From the NCBI GenBank assembly GCA_009731375.1, contig BJOX01000370.1, forward strand, positions 132,577-196,576: a stretch of 64,000 bases of DNA, written 5' to 3'. A program made the position numbers and the translations under genes. Below the pieces are notes generated by a model. That model ran no database searches. It was not told the origin of the DNA and worked only from the letters and a program-made list of their open reading frames with translations. The first letter of the stretch is position 1; each line of letters begins with the position of its first letter. This document shows, in pieces, positions 25,422 through 38,849 of this stretch. This DNA is from Paulinella micropora. Lineage: Eukaryota; Cercozoa; Imbricatea; Euglyphida.

Positions 25422-26929
25422 CTAATTCTCCTTGAATCTGAAAATTTCAACTGTGTCGGAAACACCCATGCCGATGCAAAAACTCTTCAAATCGTCAAAG
25501 TTAACTTTGGATTGCTTCCAGACTGCGTATAGTGTTGCACCTGAAATACTTTTTGCCTTCATAGTAGCCAAAAATTGAGGGGCGATCTCCCTGATACTGA
25601 AATATTCAGATGCTTGCGCAGAGCTCATCGTAGATGCAGTGCTTACTGGCTTTGCCGCATTGACACTGACATCCTCTGTTTTCAAAGTTTTGTCGAGAAC
25701 TCTCTCTAGCAACTCTGACAGCTTCGCTGTCTCTTTGTCAGCCTTACAGTCTTTCAACGAGTCTAAAGTGTCTAACAATCTGTTTGTTAGATTACGTTTT
25801 GCTCTGGTTGCGGTATTGGTAGAGGAAGGAGCAGCATCGTTGTAAGGATCAGAGTCTTGCTTCCCCTTTTTTTTAGGAGCTTTACTTGCACCTTGTGGAA
25901 GTTTTGGTTGACTTCGCAAAGCGGAGACAGGTGTGTTGGGCCGACCAGATGCAGGCCAATTAGTTCCCGATCGTGCGCTTGCAGTAGCTGGTGACTTCAC
26001 TGAAGAGGACGTCGACACTGTTGATGCAGTATTAGTAGAAGATAGATTTGCAGTAATGGACACTGCGGGTGCATCAGAATTGAACATTCTTCCAATGCCA
26101 GAACGAGACTGCCCAGAGGAACTGATGCTCACGTTGAAACTGGGAGAAGAAGGTCCAAAAGACAGAGTTGACTGACTAGCAGATGGCTGAGACATGTCGG
26201 AAAGGTCAGTTGCTGTGTCAGCGGACTGCGACTGTGTAAATAGTTGTGATGAGCTTGTGGGTGGGTTGTTGATGTCAAACAAAGGCGTACCATCATCATC
26301 ACTGGCATCATCGGATCTGTCTTCATCAGATGCAAAATGTTGAGTTGCTGTCTGTCCTTGCAACTTTTGAAATACTACTTTCCAATCATACAACCATTTA
26401 TCCATCGTTGCTTTACCAGTTGGTTTTTTACGAAACAGGTGTTGTACGTAATCCCAAAATCTCAAAGCAACATCCCCGTCTGCGAGGATGATGTTAGAGA
26501 GTTTGGCTTCCACTCTCTCATTCCAAACTTTAGCTACTTTTTTCCAATTGGGATTTGACACTGGCTTTACGCTGTCAACTATTCTCCCAAATTCCTCCAA
26601 TGCTCCGTTATTTTCTTGCTCAACAAGAAATAAGCTGTAAAGCTTGGCTGGGTTTCGAATATAGGTAGGTGAAGAACGTTGTGGGATGGTAGTGGAAGAT
26701 GATGAATTCGAAGATGAAGCAGCAAGGCTAGCATGGGGGGGGGGGGGNNNNNNNNNNGGGGGGGGGGGGGGCTAGTAAAATCTACATCTACTTTTGCTGC
26801 TTCAACTGCCTGGATCAAATCATCAAGAGTGTCAGTTGGAGACGCCATCATCAAATCTGTTGGTGAAGTTTGGCTAGTCTGGGTGTGGTGCTTTTTTTTC
26901 ACAGGGGAAATTGATTGTTGCGACGGCAT
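25422..26929 (-). CDS. Harbinger partner protein, Myb/SANT-like, with assembly gap
   Basis: The reading frame begins MPSQQSISPVKKKHH at 26929 and runs into a 10-N gap (26748-26757) flanked by G runs; the gap size is wrong by a frame, so the downstream part appears in another frame. Beyond it, KLYSLFLVEQENN leads to a helical domain (WKKVAKVWNERVEAKLS, ALRFWDYVQHLFRKK) like the trihelix/Myb-type DNA-binding proteins that accompany Harbinger transposases and guide them to the nucleus and DNA ends. Then follow about 170 Ser/Thr-rich residues and a C-terminal helical region (LNRVL-like, RFKEN end). Convergent with the transposase. Confidence 0.6.
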
Positions 26930-27461
26930 GTGCTGCCTTGCACGACGTTTGCTACACTTATTAGAATCATTCTTTTTCTGAGTTTTTTTTTTCTGAAACA
27001 GCCCTTTGAAGTGCTAAGCTCTTAAATGATGGTTTTGCGGGTCTGGAAACCCTTGCGTGTGGCTGCTCCGGTGGTTTTGAATCCTCCATGACTTTTCCTG
27101 GAAAACAGGGGGGTGTTCTGCTGGTCAGGGCGACAGAGGCGGCCGTTACCTTGACGGACCCAGGCAGCCGCGCCCGACTGACTACAAAAAAAAAACGGTA
27201 TTTCTACCATTCGAAAGACATCCAGTACCAAATAATAATTTTTGGGGGCAAAAAAAAACGGGAAAGACAGGCTGGGCCGGCAGCCTGCTGTTTGGAAAAA
27301 ATCAACGGTTCTATCCCCCCCTTTCATGTAAGTCGGACTGTTTCTAGTGTTGGACAACAAAACTTGTACGATGCATGGCTTTAACAAAACTCCAGAAAAA
27401 AATCTTAAGGTCTTCTGATATTCGATGCACTCTATTTGTTTTATTGATGTTTGTCTTTCAG

Positions 27462-28493
27462 GAAGATTTTGAAATAGATCCAGGTATCGAACGCGGTATA
27501 TTGGAGATAGACCCCACACAGCCTGCCTCAAGCACCACCAGAATATACACTGCTGAAGCCAAGGAAACTGGATCCAATAATCTGGTGATAACTGCAAAGG
27601 AATGGTATGACGTGTATAGTGATTTCGAAAACCGACGCAACTTCAAGGCCCGGTTACATGATCTTTTGAAGCACCTGATCACGCTTGTGATGGCCGTGGC
27701 CCTTGGTGTTTCCGTTGTTCAAGGGCAAGTATCAACTTTGAAGAATCAAGTGGCTGATACTCAAGTACAGCAGTCAATTCTAAGTAATGAATTAGACGTA
27801 GCAAAACGAGAAGTTGCAGATGTACGAGAATTTTATTCTTCGATCATCATCGCTATGGACGTTATAAATGAAGCTATTTCGATCAATGCATCCATCAATT
27901 CTCGCTTTCAAGATTTGCTTGTATTACTTGATCAAACTCAGACTGAAATCGATTTGCTGAATGCCGACCCTGCGTCAAGCAAACTAAATCGAGTTGACGA
28001 AAGTGTCTCCTACCTTCAAAGCAAACTAAATCGAGTTGACGAAAGTGTCTCCTACCTCCAAAGTAAAGTCGTAGCACCTCCCGCCTTCTCAGTGGGGGAT
28101 CAATTCGCCTTCACTACTCGCTCCCAGTGGGTGACGGATACAACTCTTCGTGTCACCTCTCCTCGAAATGGCTCTTTTATTTTGCTGATGAAGGCACGGA
28201 TTAGAGACCTGGATGAAAGCCTGGACCACTTCTGGCTGGCAAGAGTACTGCAACGCAATGAACCTGTGGTGGGATGCAATCTCCTTGGGTCTGTGTCATT
28301 ATACCCAAACACACATTCCGGAATGAACGGAGACGCAACTTCGAGTGCATCATGTTTGTTAAATGCTACTCAGGGCGACGTGTTTCTTTTGCAATATTTC
28401 ATTGCGGGATCTGGTAGTCGGATTATATATTCTGGTGAGATTGCTTTAGGAAGTGCTTCCCTACTCCTATTCCAGGTTACCTCAGGCTCCTAG
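27462..28493 (+). CDS. Membrane-anchored coiled-coil protein with C1q/TNF-like end
   Basis: Open from a TTTGTCTTTCAG splice-acceptor-like site at 27450-27461 to the stop. An ATG at 27375 would add about 29 residues, but they look like translated intron. From EDFEIDPGIERG, the order is: acidic N-terminus, a TM segment (LLKHLITLVMAVALGVSVV), a coiled coil of about 100 residues, a tandem 14-15-residue duplication (SKLNRVDESVSYLQ twice, 27978-28064), then a beta-rich domain of about 130 residues ending in LGSASLLLFQV. This is a type II membrane layout with a C1q/TNF-like head, judged by pattern. Any upstream exon is not identified. Confidence 0.55.
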   Translation, partial: EDFEIDPGIERGILEIDPTQPASSTTRIYTAEAKETGSNNLVITAKEWYDVYSDFENRRNFKARLHDLLKHLITLVMAVALGVSVVQGQVSTLKNQVADTQVQQSILSNELDVAKREVADVREFYSSIIIAMDVINEAISINASINSRFQDLLVLLDQTQTEIDLLNADPASSKLNRVDESVSYLQSKLNRVDESVSYLQSKVVAPPAFSVGDQFAFTTRSQWVTDTTLRVTSPRNGSFILLMKARIRDLDESLDHFWLARVLQRNEPVVGCNLLGSVSLYPNTHSGMNGDATSSASCLLNATQGDVFLLQYFIAGSGSRIIYSGEIALGSASLLLFQVTSGS

Positions 28494-30377
28494 CTAGGCA
28501 CCGGCGGCTCGAGTTCGGACCGTTGAAACAAACAGACTCCTGCAAAAAACAATACAGCCTAGGCGGCTGCATCACTGAGGCACTTTCTGAGAGCGGCCTG
28601 TCGTCGGCTTCGCGTCAAAGTCTGGAACTATATACAAGGTTATATGCTTTCACAGTCGCGACATACATCTCAAAGGAAGGCCTGCCATCATAAAAGACTG
28701 AGACACATGAACTATGGTTGAATAGTATTACTACTCAGCACGTAACTTTGGCTAATCCAGTATTTTACCGGCAGAGAAGTGACTGATCATTTGCAACGTC
28801 AGTATGTAAGAACAGACAGCGAGCACTCACGATTAGTTGCCGCAAAGCGACTGCACCGACCCGTCCTACTGCTTCTGAGTGGGCTGCGGCTCGGGCCTTC
28901 TTGACTCGCCGACATCTTGACTAGGCGAATCACACAATTGTGTGGGACGGTTGCATTGTTGTTGTTAATTATTGTTAATATTTACCCTTTGTGCAGAAAA
29001 ATCGGCGAATCACCAATTTGAAAGAGTTTGTGATTAGCCCTGGGGCGATTCAATTTTCACATCCTCGATGATTGAGACACTGCTCAATGCCACGGTTCTC
29101 TATGAATGATGATTCATGATTAATACTAGCGATATTAATACTCTTATTAATGAATGAAAAACTTGAGGCTGAGTCAGGACTGAATCAAAGGTGACATGAT
29201 TTTGAAAATTTTAAGTCTGACTCATGATAAATCATAGTATATTGAGTTGACAGCATCCGTTCAACAGCGTTTTAGTTTTTGAGGCTCAGGCCTAGCTGAA
29301 ATGAAATATTAATGATTGAATAATATTACTGCCGACGTTTAATGACTGGTGGCAAAGAATGTTTCTATGTTATGAACAGAATCTTATTTATAGCCTGAGG
29401 CCCTGAACATGAACCACATTAATAGTAAGTCACTGAAGTTATGTGAGTTGTATACAACTCTTCAAGTAGGCAGATACAACGAACTCTTGATAAGAACACT
29501 ATGGCTGCTTTGAGTCCTGAATCAGTGTGAGCAGGTGAAATACAAGTAAATAGTAGAGAGGTCACTTCGTTTATTTATATAATTTCAAACTCATTGCAGG
29601 TTTGGGTGCAACGTACGGTCAAGTGTAAAACGTAGATTGTGAGGTCTCCAGTTCTCAAACGGATAGTGTCTTTTTGAATCCAAATTAGTCATAAAACGGA
29701 TAGTGTCGAGTTTAATGAACTCGAAAACCAAACTGATTTGCCACCGAAAGGCTAGGCGAGAATGACTGAACAGATGTAAAAACGCGGCAGTCAAACATTG
29801 TTTTTCCGTCACTTGTGCCAGTGTCCTTGTCCACAAATTTACCGCAACATGTGTGTTTCACGGAAATGGGGGGAAAAGGCAATAAAGTGGCAAAAAAGCA
29901 ATAGTTAATCTTTTCTAAAAGATCTTTGACTTAATCGTTTGAAATCATTTCTGAACGGAATCGAAAACTAGGTAGTGAAGTCGAAACGTCGTGCAGAGGA
30001 GGATCTGATGAACCGGTCAAAAAGAGTGACTTATCAACGGTAAAGGTTTTGGCCGGTCGTTAAGATGCTCAGTCTGATAGTTAGTGAAAACAAATGAGGC
30101 GATCATGTCAGTTTAAAATAGTTGACTGTGCTATCAAGTTGCGTTCAATTTACTGCCAAACTCAGATGACACTGGCGGCACTGCCGGCCCCTCTACCGGG
30201 TCACTGGCCGGCAAGTATAACATAAGTATAACATTAAACACATATATTTCTAGTGATTAAAACAGTGTTTGCGTAAAAAAGAAACTTTTGTCAGCCTCAC
30301 GGTCACGAAGCAGATGAGGCACCGAAAGTGAAAAGAAACTTGAACTAGTAAGATGATTTTCTTCAAGCAAGTTTTTC

Positions 30378-30379
<2 letters not shown>
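28494..30379. other. AT-rich intergenic stretch, no gene recognised
   Basis: No ORF with recognisable content and no strong repeat. A GGAAAAGGCAATAAAGTGGC-like motif at 29871 echoes the AAAGGCAATA motif near 21249 and 22852. Confidence 0.5.
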
Positions 30380-30448
<69 letters not shown>

Positions 30449-30449
30449 G
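30380..30449. repeat. (ATT)n microsatellite
   Basis: About 23 pure ATT units directly before the SINE-like sequence. Confidence 0.95.
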
Positions 30450-30745
30450 GACACCGTGATAGCCCAGTGGTCAAGTTCTACCATCTGGGCCCTGTCGCCA
30501 GTTCGATTCCCGTCGGTGCCACCAGTATTTTCATTGAACATACCGGTCTATTTCTGGACCAGTATTTTCATTGAACATACCGGCCCGTCTGGAAGTGTTG
30601 GAACTGCCCTTGCGGGGGTGTCATTAGAGCTTATCGTCAATTCTTCGTACTCCCCTCACGGGTGAGACGATGGAGGCGCATGTGCAGAAATGCATCAGCC
30701 ATTGACAGAGAAGCACTATTATTATTATTATTATTATTATTAATA
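30450..30745 (+). mobile_element. tRNA-derived SINE with (ATT)n tail
   Basis: The head (30450-30524) has an A-box-like TAGCCCAGTGG and a B-box-like AGTTCGATTCC about 35 bases apart. Its ends GACACCG and CGGTGCC pair at six of seven positions and CCACCA follows. The body includes two copies of CAGTATTTTCATTGAACATACCGG-type sequence and ends in an (ATT)n tail at 30717-30739. D- and T-arms fold poorly, so it is a SINE head rather than a working tRNA gene. Confidence 0.65.
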
Positions 30746-30747
30746 AT

Positions 30748-31023
30748 ATTGCTGTTGACATTCAAGACAACAAAAAAAATTGATTTTTCTGTTTTGGTTG
30801 GAATTTCAGTTTTGGTTGGAATTTTGATTTTGGGTGAAAATTTGAATTTTTCAAATTAACGGCTATATTCGTCCGCAAAATATCGTAAATTTTCGCGAAA
30901 TGTTACCGTAAAATTTGAAAATTTGAATTTTTGTCACAAAAATGAAAAATTGTCACAAAAATGAAAATCTGACACAAAAACTCAAAACTAATTTTTTTTG
31001 TTGTCTTGAATGTCAACAGCAAT
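30748..31023. mobile_element. MITE-like element with perfect 34-bp inverted repeats
   Basis: The arm at 30748-30781 (starting ATTGCTGTTGACATTC) is the exact reverse complement of 30990-31023. The 208-bp AT-rich interior has no ORF, but repeats GGTTGGAATTT and GTCACAAAAATGAAAA twice each. It lies between (ATT)n tracts, so either the element targets ATT repeats or the repeats grew from its ends. Confidence 0.8.
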
Positions 31024-31026
31024 ACA

Positions 31027-31151
<125 letters not shown>

Positions 31152-31620
31152 TTTTTTCCGGGTCGTTAAATTTATTTATTCAATTTTTTTTAACGCATTG
31201 CACTGTTTTAATGTTAGTGAATAGAATCACTTGCCACTCGTAGAGCTGGCTGAGTGGGAAGGTGGCAGAAGAGATAAAATGGAAGAGATATCCGACCAAG
31301 AGATATTACAATAATACAAAAAGAAAAAACATGATAAGTTTTCTTCTGAGCCTCGGCCGGACTCATGAGTTCAAGTAATTAATTAAGTTCGAAGTTTTTA
31401 CGCAAACACTTTTAGTTAGTAATATTATTAATAATATCTTCAGCTTTTATTTGCCACTGCTTTCACGTTTGGATCCGAGACTTACTAGTCACATTAAGTT
31501 CAACTCAGTTTCTGAAAATTTTCCTTTCTCAGAGGTGACAGTCAGTCAAGTTCTGAGTTATTTTTCTTTCTCCCTCTTTGGATTTTTCTCCATTTAATAT
31601 ATATATTTTTATTGTATCTT
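31152..31620. other. No gene seen
   Basis: AT-rich unique sequence between simple repeats; nothing recognisable. Confidence 0.5.
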
Positions 31621-31626
31621 CAATTA

Positions 31627-32111
<485 letters not shown>

Positions 32112-32459
32112 CATCAAAGTTCCATTTCATCTCAGACTTCAGCTTCCCACTAATACCTACTTAAGTAGTATTCTTTCACGCAAGCCGCACTGTTTTAATG
32201 AAATACTTGCCAGGAGTCTATTAAAATAGTGTTTGCGTAAAAAGAGGGTACAAAAGCAGGGGTGAATAAAAAGAGTCACAACTTCGGAGAAGAAAAATCA
32301 ACAGGTAAAAAATGTGAGAAAAAATGGAAGAAGCAGTGGAATGGTAAGAGATAAAGAGCAGAAGTGTTGACAGAAAGAAAGAGACCAGGGGAAAAAGGAA
32401 AAGAAAATATAAAAAGAAAGAGAACTTGGAGAAAAGAAATTGAAGTTCAGAAAATAAAA

Positions 32460-32461
<2 letters not shown>

Positions 32462-32548
<87 letters not shown>

Positions 32549-32652
32549 NNNNNNNNNNCAGTAGTACATGTACTATGATAAAGAGGAGTAGTAGCAGTAG
32601 CAGTACGAATACTATTATATATAAGAGGCAATGGTATTAGCAGAGGGAGAAG

Positions 32653-32684
<32 letters not shown>

Positions 32685-33119
32685 GAAGAAGTAGAAGAAG
32701 TAGAAGCAGAAGAAGCAGAAGAAGCAGAAGAAGCAGAAGAAGCAGAAGAAGCAGAAGAAGAAGAAGAAGAAGAAGAAGAAGAAGAAGAAGAAGGAGGAGG
32801 AGGAGGAGGAGGAGGAGAAGGAGGAGGAGAAGGTGAAGGAGAAGGTGAAGGAGAAGGAGGAGGAGAAGGAGAAGGAGAAGGAGGAGAAGGAGAAGGAGAA
32901 TGAGAAGGAGGAGAAAGAGGAGAAAGAGGAGAAGGAGAAGAAGAAGGAGAAGCAGAAGAAGAAGCAGAAGAAGGAGGAGGAGAAAGAGAAGGAGAAGGAG
33001 AAGAAGAAGAAGAAGAAGAAGAAGAAGGAGAAGAAGAAAAAGGAAAAGAAGGAGAAGGAGAAGAAGGAGAAGAAGGAGAAGGAGGAGGAGGAGAAGGAGG
33101 AGGAGGAGGAGGAGGAGGA

Positions 33120-33166
<47 letters not shown>

Positions 33167-33270
33167 AGAGAAAGAAGAGAAAGAAGAGAAAGAAGAGGAT
33201 AAGCAAGAAGAAGAAGAAGAAGAAGAAGAAGAAGAAGAAGAAGAAGAAGAAGAAGAAGAAGAAGAAGAAG
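32462..33270. repeat. Poly-A, gap, and a 630-bp purine-only GAA/GGA tract
   Basis: An A run of about 87 bases ends in a 10-N gap (32549-32558). From 32644 to about 33270 the + strand is almost wholly A and G, in GAA, GGA and GAAGCA units. Long polypurine tracts of this type can form triplex DNA. Confidence 0.9.
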
Positions 33271-34500
33271 GAAAACGAAAACGAAAACAACAGGGACAAC
33301 AACAGAGACGGCGACAGGAAGGCCAGGACTGCACAAGCGAAAGGACATTGTCAGCAACTGCGGCAACAACAGCAACGGTCCTGACTTTCGGTTTCGGAAG
33401 GCAGCTTCAACTGTTATGACTGCCTTGCCTAAGTCTAAGGAGGACCCTCTTGTGCGATTGTTCTCTTGGAAGCGATTGTATACTTTACATCGAAGGGGCA
33501 CCGTTTTGTACTTCGAAGGAATCTCCCATGACACTGTTTTCAAGCCTGCCTTTTTTTTTTGAGACTTTGCCTCGGGGGGGGACAGTGCTCTTGCTGCTGA
33601 ACTTGTGTGCAACTATGTACTTGGCATCGCCTTTGTTGTTGTTGTTTTTGTTGCTGTTGTTGTTGCTGTTGCTGCTGCTGCCGATGCCGTTGTTGTCATT
33701 GTGTTTACTGTCTTCGCTGTCGTTGGGGAGAAGACGGAGAAAGAGGGAGAAGAAGGAGGGCGTTGCCGTTGTTGTTATTGTCTGTTTTGTCGCCCTTTGC
33801 GTCGTTCTTGTTTCCTCTCCTCATTTTTTCAGTGGACGTACCTGCAACTTGTACGCTTGCACCTGTCATTCAAATTGTCTCGGTAGATTGGGTGCAGAAA
33901 TGGTGGGGTTATCGACACAGTGGGCATCAGGGGACGAAAATCAAAATTGTGTCTCTGGATAAAAAGAAAATAAGTCGACTGCTGTTGTAGGCTGGAAACA
34001 GACTGAAAAGGTCACTAAGGAACCACTGACAGAAGTAACCAAGGGGACGTAAGAAAATGATAGAATAGGCGAACGGATGGTCGCAGAGAGCCGCACTAGG
34101 GCCAAGAACGTGTCTGATTGGGACATTTTGCTACTGAGAAGCAAGGAGACTGAACGTACTCGACATAGAGGAACGCAGCGAAACAAAGAGGAGCGTCACG
34201 AGTTCAGTGAACTCAAGTGCTGGACAGAGGGGAGTCCAAGGGAACATGCCAGCGCAAGGAAATTCAAAGGAAAGAGCTGTACAACATGCTGGACATGTTG
34301 TGCTACTCGGCTGCTTGAATGTCGTTATTGATAGTAATACCAATATTGAATAATTTTATGTGCGAGGCCCAGGCGGGTCGGCTGTAATGAGATTGCAGTT
34401 GAGCATCCAAGGAAGCCATAGCACCGTCGCGCAGAAATCAAACGTCCAAAAGCATAGCTGTAAGCAAGAAGCTGCGTTAGTCAGAAAGAGTTTGTGTGTA
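33271..34500. other. Unique sequence, no gene supported
   Basis: Contains TTG-rich stretches (33625-33710) and short ORFs without recognisable content. Possible exons cannot be confirmed. Confidence 0.4.
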
Positions 34501-34506
34501 TGTATG

Positions 34507-34552
34507 TGTGTGAGAGAGAGAGAGCCTGAGAGAGAGGTAAGGGGGCGGGGGG

Positions 34553-34591
<39 letters not shown>

Positions 34592-34617
34592 AAGTTTCTG
34601 TTAAAGAGTGATTGCGT

Positions 34618-34681
<64 letters not shown>

Positions 34682-34758
34682 GGAGAAGGGGGGGGGGGGG
34701 GAGGGAGGGAGGAAGGGAAGGAGGGAATGAGGGAGGAAGAGAGGAGGGGGGAAGGGGA

Positions 34759-34796
<38 letters not shown>

Positions 34797-35165
34797 AAGA
34801 GAATAAACAAGCACCTGTGATATGAGGAGATAGCGCAGCCAGGGCGAAGATGCAAAACGCAACAAAGCGCGAGCCAACTAAAACATACATACATATATGC
34901 ATACATATACACACATACATATACACGTATACATATACATGTACATATATACATACAGGCAGCCAGGGCGAAGAGGCAAATCGTATCAAAGCGCAAGCCA
35001 ACTGAAACATACATACATATATGCATACATACGTATACATTCAGACATTCATACATTTAGACATTCATACATTCATACATACATACATACATACTACATA
35101 CATACATACATACATACATACATACATACATACATACATACATACATACATACATACATACAGTA
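34507..35165. repeat. (GA)n, (GT)n, (GGGA)n and (ATAC)n blocks
   Basis: Purine repeats at 34507-34800. Then two copies of AGCCAGGGCGAAGA(T/G)GCAAA (about 34837 and 34961), each followed by AAGCG(C/A)(G/A)AGCCAACT and a CATA tract. A long (ATAC)n at 35070-35160 ends the block. Confidence 0.9.
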
Positions 35166-35221
35166 AGGGTAAAAGAGGCCAAGCGCAGAAATACATACAT
35201 AATACATTATATGCAAGCAAA

Positions 35222-35647
<426 letters not shown>

Positions 35648-36346
35648 NNNNNNNNNNNNNNNNNNNNNNNNNNNNNNNNNNNNNNNNNNNNNNNNNNNNN
35701 NNNNNNNNNNNNNNNNNNNNNNNNNNNNNNNNNNNNNNNNNNNNNNNNNNNNNNNNNNNNNNNNNNNNNNNNNNNNNNNNNNNNNNNNNNNNNNNNNNNN
35801 NNNNNNNNNNNNNNNNNNNNNNNNNNNNNNNNNNNNNNNNNNNNNNNNNNNNNNNNNNNNNNNNNNNNNNNNNNNNNNNNNNNNNNNNNNNNNNNNNNNN
35901 NNNNNNNNNNNNNNNNNNNNNNNNNNNNNNNNNNNNNNNNNNNNNNNNNNNNNNNNNNNNNNNNNNNNNNNNNNNNNNNNNNNNNNNNNNNNNNNNNNNN
36001 NNNNNNNNNNNNNNNNNNNNNNNNNNNNNNNNNNNNNNNNNNNNNNNNNNNNNNNNNNNNNNNNNNNNNNNNNNNNNNNNNNNNNNNNNNNNNNNNNNNN
36101 NNNNNNNNNNNNNNNNNNNNNNNNNNNNNNNNNNNNNNNNNNNNNNNNNNNNNNNNNNNNNNNNNNNNNNNNNNNNNNNNNNNNNNNNNNNNNNNNNNNN
36201 NNNNNNNNNNNNNNNNNNNNNNNNNNNNNNNNNNNNNNNNNNNNNNNNNNNNNNNNNNNNNNNNNNNNNNNNNNNNNNNNNNNNNNNNNNNNNNNNNNNN
36301 NNNNNNNNNNNNNNNNNNNNNNNNNNNNNNNNNNNNNNNNNNNNNN
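35648..36346. other. Assembly gap of 699 N
   Basis: Unknown bases between an ATCT/CCTA repeat and an inverted copy of the 545-bp element. Other long gaps are 31868-32008, 46627-47575 and 61345-61654; short ones are 32549-32558, 35410-35419, 36690-36699 and 53080-53089. Confidence 0.99.
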
Positions 36347-36689
36347 GCCATACGCCTATAAGTCACATGCCGAAATAGCGACGGGAAGCACAATCCTGTT
36401 CCCTCAGGGTGCCCTTTCTCGCTTGTTGAGCCCGGAATAAAACCCACAGTGCTCTGTCGGTTTTTACTAGAGTGTCGAACAGTCTCGAAACTCCATCTGC
36501 TTACTGGGTCCTCTGTAATGGAGGTGGGAGCTCGTTCTGGAAGGGGCGCTTATGGAACGAGCCCTGGCCCCGCCTGGTACTAGGGAGCTTTGGTATCGCC
36601 TGTATCAGTCCCTTCCGTGCAAACATCACGGCTTAGCTGGGCATCGGGTTAATACTTTACCCACAGACTTCCTTGGTTGACGAAATCAG
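36347..36689 (-). repeat. Inverted partial copy of the 545-bp element
   Basis: Nearly identical in reverse to 56740-57066 and the other copies at 55.7-59.8 kb. It is cut by gaps on both sides. Confidence 0.85.
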
Positions 36690-37017
36690 NNNNNNNNNNG
36701 ACCTGCCACCTTCGACCAATCGAATGCGGGGCTCGCGGCATGGTATCGTTCTCTGTTCAATCCATCCATCCATCTATCCATCCATCCATCTATCTATCCA
36801 TCTATCTATCTATCTTGCTATCCTCCTGCGTAGCTCGTTGCTCTTTTGCGATTTATCGCTCCTGTGCAGTCAAAAATTGGACTAATCTTCCTCTAGTCCG
36901 TATTGGTGACTGCATTCCATCATAGCCGTCCAGTGTTGCATAGCCCGGGCTAGGTCCCTGCGGGGGTTTAGGCCTCATACAATGTCATCATTGTAGCTTG
37001 CGCAAGCTTACGGTGCT

Positions 37018-37775
<758 letters not shown>

Positions 37776-37830
37776 CAGCACACACGCACGCACACCTCTT
37801 GTGAGGAGATAATATTTGGGCAGTTATCAT

Positions 37831-38172
37831 TCACCTGGTATGCCCGGTGCGGGTAGAATAGAGTAGAGGAAGAGGCGGCATGAGCCAACAGCCATGCATA
37901 CGTATACAGGCCATGATGTAAGACGGGAAGGGATAGGCGATTAGCTTCCGGTAAACAGCCGCGTATCCCGTGAGTTTTTTGTTGCCTTGTCTTGTAGAAT
38001 TACTTAATCGATTTCTTTACATGCAATCAGACGCTAACGCACATGCACCTGGTAAGCACGGTGAGGGTAGAATAGTAGAGGAATAGCCGGCATGAGCCAA
38101 CTCTTTCCGAACCGCGTGCGAGTTTCCAACCACATCTAACAGCATAAACAGCAGCAGCAGAGGCATCATCAG

Positions 38173-38252
<80 letters not shown>

Positions 38253-38276
38253 CCATCATCACCACCATCACATCAC

Positions 38277-38310
<34 letters not shown>

Positions 38311-38526
38311 TCCATCACCATCACCATCACCACCACCATCACCACCACCACCATCACCACCACCATCACCACCACCATCACCATCACCACTACTACTACT
38401 ACTACTACCATCATCATCATCATCATCATCATCATGAGTAGAGGAATAGCAGGCATGAGCCAACTTTTCCCGAATCGTGTTTGAGTCTCCAACCACATCT
38501 AACAGCATAAGCATCATCACCATCAC

Positions 38527-38557
<31 letters not shown>

Positions 38558-38730
38558 GCCATCATCATAATCGCCATCATCATCACCATCACCACCACCA
38601 TCACATCACCACCACCATCACTACCACCACCACCATCATCATCATCATCATAATCATTATTATCATCATGAGTAGAGGAATGACTGGCCAACTGTCACTG
38701 TGCCTGCATTACGTGTGAGTTTCCAACCAC
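37831..38730. repeat. 55-bp modules with (CAT)n/(CAC)n trinucleotide tracts
   Basis: CACCTGGTA.GC.CGGTG.GGGTAGAATAG modules at 37831 and 38045. GAGGAATAGC(C/A)GGCATGAGCCAACT recurs at 38078 and 38444, and TTCCAACCACATCTAA at 38126, 38490 and 38721, each followed by trinucleotide repeats. The unit is module plus microsatellite, reiterated. Confidence 0.85.
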
Positions 38731-38849
38731 ATCTAAACATACATGTATGTATATGCATATGACATGATAATTACAATAAAACTCAATAGATGGATGATCA
38801 GGTGGGTATATATATATACATATGCATTTATATTATATATATATATATA

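Larger units (their letters stand above)
23168..27224. mobile_element. Harbinger/PIF-type DNA transposon, about 4.1 kb
   Basis: TGGATGTCTTTCGAATGG at 23168-23185 and its exact reverse complement at 27207-27224 bound a region with the two genes expected of an autonomous Harbinger: a DDE transposase on + and a partner protein on -. The inverted repeats may extend outward imperfectly (ATTTGGT on both sides), so the true ends may lie some bases further out. I could not fix a target-site duplication. Base composition is far more AT-rich than the viral block. Confidence 0.65.

Noticed and set aside
27375-27461. N-terminal MALTKLQKKILRSS... of the coiled-coil protein
   Set aside because: A strong TTTGTCTTTCAG acceptor lies at its end, so it is more likely intron sequence.
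30450-30524. Functional tRNA gene
   Set aside because: D- and T-stems do not pair, one acceptor pair is broken, and a SINE body with ATT tail follows.
32221-33612. 463-residue minus-strand Leu-rich frame
   Set aside because: Arises from the GAA/GGA tract, a poly-A run and a gap; no membrane-protein pattern beyond repeat translation.
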